Notes under the pieces: generated by a model
The model's database searches: none
What the model was told of the DNA's origin: nothing
Seen by the model: only the letters and a program-made list of their open reading frames with translations
Program-made: the position numbers and the translations under genes
Shown here: positions 5,788 through 10,282 of the stretch, piece after piece
Numbering within the stretch: position 1 is the stretch's first letter
Layout: the number at the start of each line of letters is the position of its first letter
Origin: Caulobacteraceae bacterium
Lineage (GTDB): Bacteria > Pseudomonadota > Alphaproteobacteria > Caulobacterales > Caulobacteraceae
DNA length: 10,282 nt
Assembly: GCA_947479185.1 (NCBI GenBank)
Contig: CANJYY010000062.1
Location: 1-10,282, forward strand
Reading direction: 5' to 3'

Positions 5788-6819
5788 CTACCGCCAGAAG
5801 CCGACGATATTCTTCACTTCATCCAGCGTCGGCGCCGCGACCGCGCGGGCCTTGTCGGCGCCGGCGGCGAGAATGGCGTCGATCTCGGCCGGGTCGGCCA
5901 TGTAACGGCGCATGGCGTCGCTGACCGGCGACAGTTTCGCCACCGCCAGGTCGGCCAGGGCCGGCTTGAAGGTCCCGAAGCCCTTGCCGCCGAACTCGGC
6001 CAGCACGTCGGCTTTCGTCAGGCCGGCCAGAGCGCCGTAGATGCCGACGAGGTTGTCGGCCTCCGGCCGCAGTTTCAGGTCCTCGAGCGTCTCGGGCAGC
6101 GGCTCGGGGTCGGTTTTCGCCTTGCGGATCTTTTGGGCGATGGCGTCGGCGTCGTCGGTCAGGTTGATGCGCGAATTGTCCGAGGGATCGGACTTGCTCA
6201 TCTTCGCCGACCCGTCACGCAGGGACATGATCCGCGCGCCCGGGCCCTCGGTCAGGCCCTCGGGCAGCGGGAAGAAGCCGGGCGCGTCGAAGTCGTGGTT
6301 GAACTTGGCGGCGATGTCGCGGGTCAGTTCCAGGTGCTGCTTCTGGTCGTCGCCCACCGGCACTTGGGTGCCCTTGTAGAGCAGGATGTCGGCCGCCTGG
6401 AGCACCGGGTAGGTGTAGAGGCCGACCGAGCTGCGCTCCTTGTGCTTGCCGCTCTTCTCCTTGAACTGGGTCATCCGGTCGAGCCAGCCGAGGCGGGCGA
6501 CACACTGGAAGATCCAGCCGAGTTCGGCATGGGCGGGCACAGCCGACTGCGGGAAGATGGTCGCGATCTTCGGGTCGAGGCCAGCGGCGAGATAGGCCGC
6601 GGCGATCTCGCGGGTCTGGTTGGCCAGTTGGGCCGGGTCCTGCCAGACGGTGATGGCGTGCAGGTCGGCGACGAAGATGAAGGTGTCGATCTCGTGCTGC
6701 AGCCGGGTGAACTTCACCAGCGCGCCGAGATAGTTGCCCAGGTGCAGGGCGCCCGAGGACTGGACGCCGGACAGCACGCGTTGCGGGCCGGAATAGGAGG
6801 CGGGAGGCTGATCGGTCAT
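5788..6819 (-). CDS. trpS: Tryptophan--tRNA ligase (TrpRS)
   Basis: Complete 343-residue class I aminoacyl-tRNA synthetase that charges tRNA-Trp with tryptophan using ATP. The Rossmann catalytic core carries the HIGH-type motif as HLGN (26-29) within [18 protein letters not shown]. The second signature, KMSKS, is at 206-210 in [17 protein letters not shown]. Other typical blocks are FVADLHAIT (49-57), [12 protein letters not shown] (137-148) and [18 protein letters not shown] (153-170). Length agrees with E. coli TrpS (334). The open frame extends upstream to 6921, but the added residues are not TrpS-like, and the ATG at 6819 gives the usual short N terminus before the first strand; a weak AAGAAG lies about ten bases upstream. 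It sits 144 bases after murJ on the same strand, so it may be read from a murJ transcript or its own promoter; none is clear. All motifs are intact. Confidence 0.97.
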   Translation of the reverse strand: MTDQPPASYSGPQRVLSGVQSSGALHLGNYLGALVKFTRLQHEIDTFIFVADLHAITVWQDPAQLANQTREIAAAYLAAGLDPKIATIFPQSAVPAHAELGWIFQCVARLGWLDRMTQFKEKSGKHKERSSVGLYTYPVLQAADILLYKGTQVPVGDDQKQHLELTRDIAAKFNHDFDAPGFFPLPEGLTEGPGARIMSLRDGSAKMSKSDPSDNSRINLTDDADAIAQKIRKAKTDPEPLPETLEDLKLRPEADNLVGIYGALAGLTKADVLAEFGGKGFGTFKPALADLAVAKLSPVSDAMRRYMADPAEIDAILAAGADKARAVAAPTLDEVKNIVGFWR

Positions 6820-6963
6820 GGATCGGTCTTCTTGAATGGCAGGTCGTTGGGCGCGCGACGTTACGGACCGCGCGAAGCTCGGCGGGTGTGCGTCAGACGC
6901 TGCGCCATCGGCGCGGGGCAAGCGCCGCGAGGACCATGCGCGCTCGATACGGCAGGGCGGCGG

Positions 6964-8607
6964 TCAGAGCAAGTCCGTCGGCGGCGCGGCGGCCACGCCC
7001 GGCTTGCGGCGCAGGGCTTCCTTCACTTCGGCAAGCGTCACCCCGCCCGAGCCGAGCAGCAGGGCCGGGTAGAGGGCCGCGCCGGCCATGCTGAGCAGCA
7101 GGACGGCGATCTCCTTGGGCCCAAGGCCGATCATGTGGAAGCCGTCCAGCGGGGCTTCCAGCCGGGCGCGGAACAGCTGGGCGCTGAACAGCACCGCGCC
7201 GAGCACGCCGCTGGCCACGGCGATGCGGGCCAGCTTGCTCCAGGCCGCCGGGGACGGGCTCCAGTCGCCGCGCTTCCTCAGCGCGTGGACCATCTGGGCG
7301 ACGTTGAGCCAGGAGGCGAAGGCCGTCGCCGCGGCGATGCCCTCGAAGCCGATGATGTAGAACAGGGTCACGCCCAGGCCGATGTTGACGCCCACCGAGA
7401 TCAGGGCGAAGCGCATCGGCGCCTTCGTGTCGTGGCGGGCGAAGAACACCGGCGACAGCACCCGGGCCAGCACGAAGGCCGGCACGCCCCAGCCGTAGTG
7501 GAACAGGGCTTTGGCCGTCTCGCTGGCGTCATAGGCGCTGAACTCGCCGCGCTGGAACAGGCCGTCGATCAGATAGTGGGGCATGGCCATCAGGGCCGCC
7601 GCGGCCGGCAGGGTCAGGGCCATCGCGAAGACGATCGCCTGGTCGGTGGTCTTCTGCGCCTCCGCCTTGTCGCCAAGGCTGATGGCCCGCGACAGCGACG
7701 GCAGCAGGGCCACGCCGATGGCCACGCCGACCAGGCCCAGCGGCAGCTGGTAGAAGCGGTCGGCGACCGACAGCCAGGTGCGGGCGCCGTTGACCTGACT
7801 GGCGATGATGCCGGACAGGAAGATGTTGATCTGGGTGACGCTGGCGGCGACGGCGCCGGGGATGGCGATGGCGATCAGGGCGCGGATTTCCGGGGTCAGG
7901 CGCGGAATGGTCGGGCGGATCTTCGCGCCCGTGCGCCAGGCGCCCCACCACAGCAGGCCCGCCTGCAGCAGGCCCGCGACGAGAATGGCCCAGCTGGCGG
8001 CGTAGGCCGAGCCGATCGCGTCGCGGGGCTGGATGACGGCGATCAGGATCACCGCGTTGAGCACGGTCGGGGCGGCGGCCGACAGGGCGAACCGGCCGCC
8101 CGCGTTGAGCACGCCCGACAGCAGCGCCACGATGGCCATGCAGGGCAGGTAGGGCATGCTGATCTGGGTCAGCACGACGGCCAGCTTGTACTTCTCGCTG
8201 TTGAAGCCGAAGCCCGGATTGATCACCAGCATCAGCCACGGCATGGCCAGCTGGAAGGCGATGGTCAGCACCAGGGTGATGGCCGCCAGCGTCGCCAGGG
8301 CGTCGGTGGCGAGATTGTCGGCCGCGTCCTGTCCTTCGCTGGCCAGCACCTTCGAATAGGTGGGCACGAAGGCGGCGGTGAAGGCGCCCTCGGCGAAGAT
8401 GCGGCGGAACAGGTTGGGGAAGGACTGGGCGGTGTTGAAGGCGTCGGCCGCGGGGGTCGAGCTGGCGCCCAGGCGGGCGGTGATCAGCAGGTCGCGGGCC
8501 AGGCCCATGAACCGGCTGACCAGGGTCAGGCTGGAAAACACCATCGACGAGCGGATTAGGCCGCCCTTCGCAGGCTTCACGGGTCGGGACGGCTGCTCGG
8601 TGCTCAC
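6964..8607 (-). CDS. murJ: Lipid II flippase MurJ (MviN family)
   Basis: Multi-pass inner-membrane protein of the MOP superfamily that moves lipid II from cytoplasmic to periplasmic face for peptidoglycan synthesis. From the GTG at 8607 it is 547 residues, with the roughly 14 hydrophobic segments expected (E. coli MurJ is 511). The N-terminal block SLTLVSRFMGLARDLLITARLGAS, followed by DAFNTAQSFPNLFRRIFAEGAF and VPTYS, is the family signature and includes conserved arginines of the central cavity. Later blocks such as SVADRFYQLPLGLVGVAIG and LLPSLSR also fit. The start is uncertain: the frame is open to a GTG at 8673, which would add 22 residues of low similarity. The GTG at 8607 has no Shine-Dalgarno sequence but overlaps the stop of a 26-codon ORF that has one, which may explain its translation. 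Ends 144 bases before trpS on the same strand. Confidence 0.95.
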   Translation of the reverse strand: MSTEQPSRPVKPAKGGLIRSSMVFSSLTLVSRFMGLARDLLITARLGASSTPAADAFNTAQSFPNLFRRIFAEGAFTAAFVPTYSKVLASEGQDAADNLATDALATLAAITLVLTIAFQLAMPWLMLVINPGFGFNSEKYKLAVVLTQISMPYLPCMAIVALLSGVLNAGGRFALSAAAPTVLNAVILIAVIQPRDAIGSAYAASWAILVAGLLQAGLLWWGAWRTGAKIRPTIPRLTPEIRALIAIAIPGAVAASVTQINIFLSGIIASQVNGARTWLSVADRFYQLPLGLVGVAIGVALLPSLSRAISLGDKAEAQKTTDQAIVFAMALTLPAAAALMAMPHYLIDGLFQRGEFSAYDASETAKALFHYGWGVPAFVLARVLSPVFFARHDTKAPMRFALISVGVNIGLGVTLFYIIGFEGIAAATAFASWLNVAQMVHALRKRGDWSPSPAAWSKLARIAVASGVLGAVLFSAQLFRARLEAPLDGFHMIGLGPKEIAVLLLSMAGAALYPALLLGSGGVTLAEVKEALRRKPGVAAAPPTDLL

Positions 8608-8684
8608 CGCGCGCTTGTGCGCTGGGCAAACCGGGGGGTCAAGACAGCCCCGCCGGACAGGCGAAAAGGCCACAACTTGTCCAT
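8604..8684 (-). CDS. Candidate 26-residue leader ORF overlapping the murJ start
   Basis: A short ORF starts at the ATG at 8684 (MDKLWPFRLSGG...), preceded by GGAGAGG seven bases upstream, a good ribosome binding site. Its stop (8604-8606) overlaps the likely murJ GTG start at 8605-8607 in a GTGA arrangement, typical of translational coupling. The murJ GTG itself has no binding site. The ribosome binding site lies in the end of the adjacent palindromic repeat, so this may be chance. The peptide resembles nothing I know. Alternatively the ATG could mark the true murJ start if there were a frameshift, because the two frames differ by one base. Confidence 0.35.
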   Translation of the reverse strand: MDKLWPFRLSGGAVLTPRFAQRTSAR

Positions 8685-8690
8685 GGAAAA

Positions 8691-8846
8691 TCCTCTCCGC
8701 GTAGCGGGGAGGGGGACCAGCCGAAGGCTGGTGGAGGGGCGGCGCGAACGCCAGCGGCCCTATCCTGAATTCAGGTCCATCCGGAGGGGGCGGCGCTGCC
8801 CCTTCACCCTGTTTCGCAGGGTCCCCCTCCCCACTGTGTGGGGAGG
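8691..8846. repeat. Dispersed palindromic intergenic repeat, copy B (about 156 bp)
   Basis: Occupies most of the gap between glnD and murJ. GGGGAGGGGGACC (8706-8718) pairs perfectly over 13 bp with 8820-8832. GGTGGAGGGGC (8730-8740) pairs with 8798-8808 with one G-T position. Four small hairpins sit at 8693-8711 (loop GTA), 8716-8732 (ACCAGCC-GAA-GGCTGGT), 8806-8822 (ACCCTG-TTTCG-CAGGGT) and 8829-8843 (CCCCAC-TGT-GTGGGG). The centre holds ATCCTGAATTC (8762-8772), the same word in the same place as in copy A, and the orientation is the same. It ends seven bases from the glnD stop codon, and its left end contributes a Shine-Dalgarno-like sequence toward murJ. Confidence 0.8.
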
Positions 8847-8853
8847 AATGAGA

Positions 8854-10282
8854 TCAGCGCCCGATGCTGGCCCGGGCGCGTTCCAGCCTGGGCCGGCCGC
8901 GCGGGGCCTGGCCCGACTCCTCGGCCTCGAGCACCTCCATCAGGGCGGCCTTGAGCGCCGTGGCGCGCTTGGGGTCGGTCAGCTTTCCGCCTCCGGGGGT
9001 CTGGACATAGAAGGCGTCGGTGGCCCGCTCGCCATAGCCGTCGATATGGGCCGAGGTGATCGACAGACCGGCGTCGGCCACGGCCCGGGCCAGGGCCTCG
9101 AGCAGGCCGGGCCGGTCGCGGCCGGAGGCCTCGACCACGGTCGACTCCGCCGAGGCGTCGTTGTCGAGCATCACCGTCGGGGAGATGGAGAAGGCCGCCG
9201 ACCGGCCGGTTTCGCCGCTCTTGCGCGCTTCGAAACTGGGCGTCTCGCCGCGGCCGGCGGCTTCGAGGCTGTCGGCCAGCCGACGCAGGATGCGCGGGTT
9301 GTCGCCGCCGATCGGGGCGCCGGTCACGTCCTGGACGTGGAACACGTCGAGCGCCTGGCCCTGGCCGGAGGTGAACACCCGCGCGCCGACGACGTTGCCG
9401 CCGAGCCCCGAGAGCGCCAGGGCCAGATCGGCGAACAGGCCGCGACGGTCCTTGGCCGCGACGACGATCTCCGCGGTGTTGCGGTCCGCGCGAATACGGG
9501 CGTCTGCGGCCGCGCCGCCCTGCAGCGAGGCGCGCCGGGCGAGGGCCGCGTGACTGGCCAGTTCGGCGGGGGTGAAGGCGGTGAAGTAGGCGTCTTCCAT
9601 CGACCCGGCCCAGCCCTTGGCCGCCGGATCGGCCTCGATCAGGGCGGCGCGGGCCTGGGCGGCGACCGACTCCTGATGGCGACGGGCGCTGGCGGCGGGG
9701 TCGCTGCCCCGGCCGCCGCGGAAGGTCGCCTCCGTCGCCGCGTAGAGCTCGCGCATCAGCTGGCCCTTCCAGCCGTTCCAGACGCCCGGGCCCACGGCGC
9801 GGATGTCGGCCACGGTCAGCACCAGCAGCAGGCGCAGGCGCTCGGGGTTCTCGACGATGCTGGCGAAGGCCGCGACCGTGGCCGGGTCCGTCACGTCGCG
9901 CTTCTGGGCGAAGTCGCTCATCACCAGGTGATGCTCGACCAGCCAGGCGATCAGCTCGATCTTGGAGCGCTCCAGGCCCAGCCGTTCGCAGGCCGAGCGC
10001 GCCGCCCGGGCGCCGGCCTTCTCCTGGCCGCCGGCCCCGCCCTTGCCCGTGTCGTGCAGCAGCATGGCGAGGAACAGGCTCTCGCGGTCGTCGATCAACG
10101 GCATGATCGAGACGGCCAGCGGATGGTCCTGCGCCAGCCGGCCCTCGGCGATGTCGGCGATGACCCCGACCGCCTTCAGGGTGTGCTCGTCCACCGTGTA
10201 GGAGTGGTACATGTTGAACTGCATCTGGGCGACGATCCGGCCGAACTCCGGCACGAAGCGGCCCAGAACACCGGACTCGTTC
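8854..10282 (-). CDS. glnD: Bifunctional uridylyltransferase / uridylyl-removing enzyme GlnD, C-terminal half (partial)
   Basis: The 3' part of a gene whose 5' end lies beyond the right edge; 475 codons are visible, about half of the usual 890-950 residues. GlnD adds UMP to, or removes it from, PII proteins according to glutamine level, controlling nitrogen assimilation. In order, numbering from the first visible codon: an HD hydrolase domain with H26 (YHSYTVDEHT), H76-D77 (LLHDTGKG), H117-H118 (EHHLVMSDFAQKRD) and D159 (VADIR), which performs UMP removal; then two ACT domains at about 271-345 (AKDRRGLFADLALAL) and 381-455 (SGRDRPGLLEALARAV), which sense glutamine. The N-terminal nucleotidyltransferase domain is outside the window. 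The reading frame continues past the valine at 10254 to the window end, so no start should be placed there. The gene is followed by a palindromic repeat and then murJ on the same strand. Confidence 0.96.
   Translation of the reverse strand, partial: NESGVLGRFVPEFGRIVAQMQFNMYHSYTVDEHTLKAVGVIADIAEGRLAQDHPLAVSIMPLIDDRESLFLAMLLHDTGKGGAGGQEKAGARAARSACERLGLERSKIELIAWLVEHHLVMSDFAQKRDVTDPATVAAFASIVENPERLRLLLVLTVADIRAVGPGVWNGWKGQLMRELYAATEATFRGGRGSDPAASARRHQESVAAQARAALIEADPAAKGWAGSMEDAYFTAFTPAELASHAALARRASLQGGAAADARIRADRNTAEIVVAAKDRRGLFADLALALSGLGGNVVGARVFTSGQGQALDVFHVQDVTGAPIGGDNPRILRRLADSLEAAGRGETPSFEARKSGETGRSAAFSISPTVMLDNDASAESTVVEASGRDRPGLLEALARAVADAGLSITSAHIDGYGERATDAFYVQTPGGGKLTDPKRATALKAALMEVLEAEESGQAPRGRPRLERARASIGR

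Noticed and set aside
5782..8559. Very long plus-strand open frame (925 codons) opposite trpS and murJ
   Set aside because: It is antisense to two clear genes. Its product is low-complexity, rich in Gly, Arg, Gln, His and Asp with no domain, as expected when a GC-rich gene is read in the opposite frame.

Overview
The window is GC-rich, dense bacterial DNA. Its gene content, protein style and intergenic palindromes fit an alphaproteobacterium, most likely Caulobacteraceae (Caulobacter, Phenylobacterium or Brevundimonas). That placement is inferred from recognisable families (GlnD, MurJ, TrpS, UspA-like, Nfu, CYP153), not from a database match. No transposase, phage gene, tRNA, rRNA or CRISPR array was seen.

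Layout from left to right. (1) On the minus strand, the N-terminal part of a RutE/HadB-like nitroreductase runs off the left edge, followed at 528-1094 by an Nfu-type Fe-S carrier. (2) A plus-strand block covers about 1240-4948: a small secreted protein resembling a TonB C-terminal domain, a 610-residue methyl-accepting chemotaxis protein with two HAMP-like segments, and a CYP153-type cytochrome P450. The first two genes are each followed by a strong stem-loop. (3) A minus-strand housekeeping run follows, in transcription order (right to left) glnD (3' part only), murJ, trpS and a universal stress protein gene.

From memory, many alphaproteobacteria carry glnD-murJ-trpS-usp-nfu in tandem. Here usp and nfu lie on the same strand but are separated by the opposite-strand block, which looks like an insertion of signalling and oxidation genes into a conserved backbone. 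The housekeeping genes cover nitrogen-status signalling (GlnD), lipid II flipping (MurJ), tryptophan charging (TrpS) and Fe-S delivery (Nfu). The accessory genes suggest hydrocarbon or fatty-acid oxidation (CYP153) and sensing (MCP), but nothing in the window ties them into one pathway.

The most notable non-coding signal is a pair of related palindromic elements of about 160 bp, at 4961-5123 and 8691-8846. They share nested inverted repeats and the word ATCCTGAATTC, and one hairpin gains a base pair on both sides in one copy. The right-hand copy ends close to murJ and supplies a Shine-Dalgarno-like sequence for a 26-codon ORF whose stop overlaps the likely GTG start of murJ. I see no convincing case for a wholly new multi-gene system; the best leads are these repeats, the possible murJ leader and the stand-alone TonB-C-like protein.
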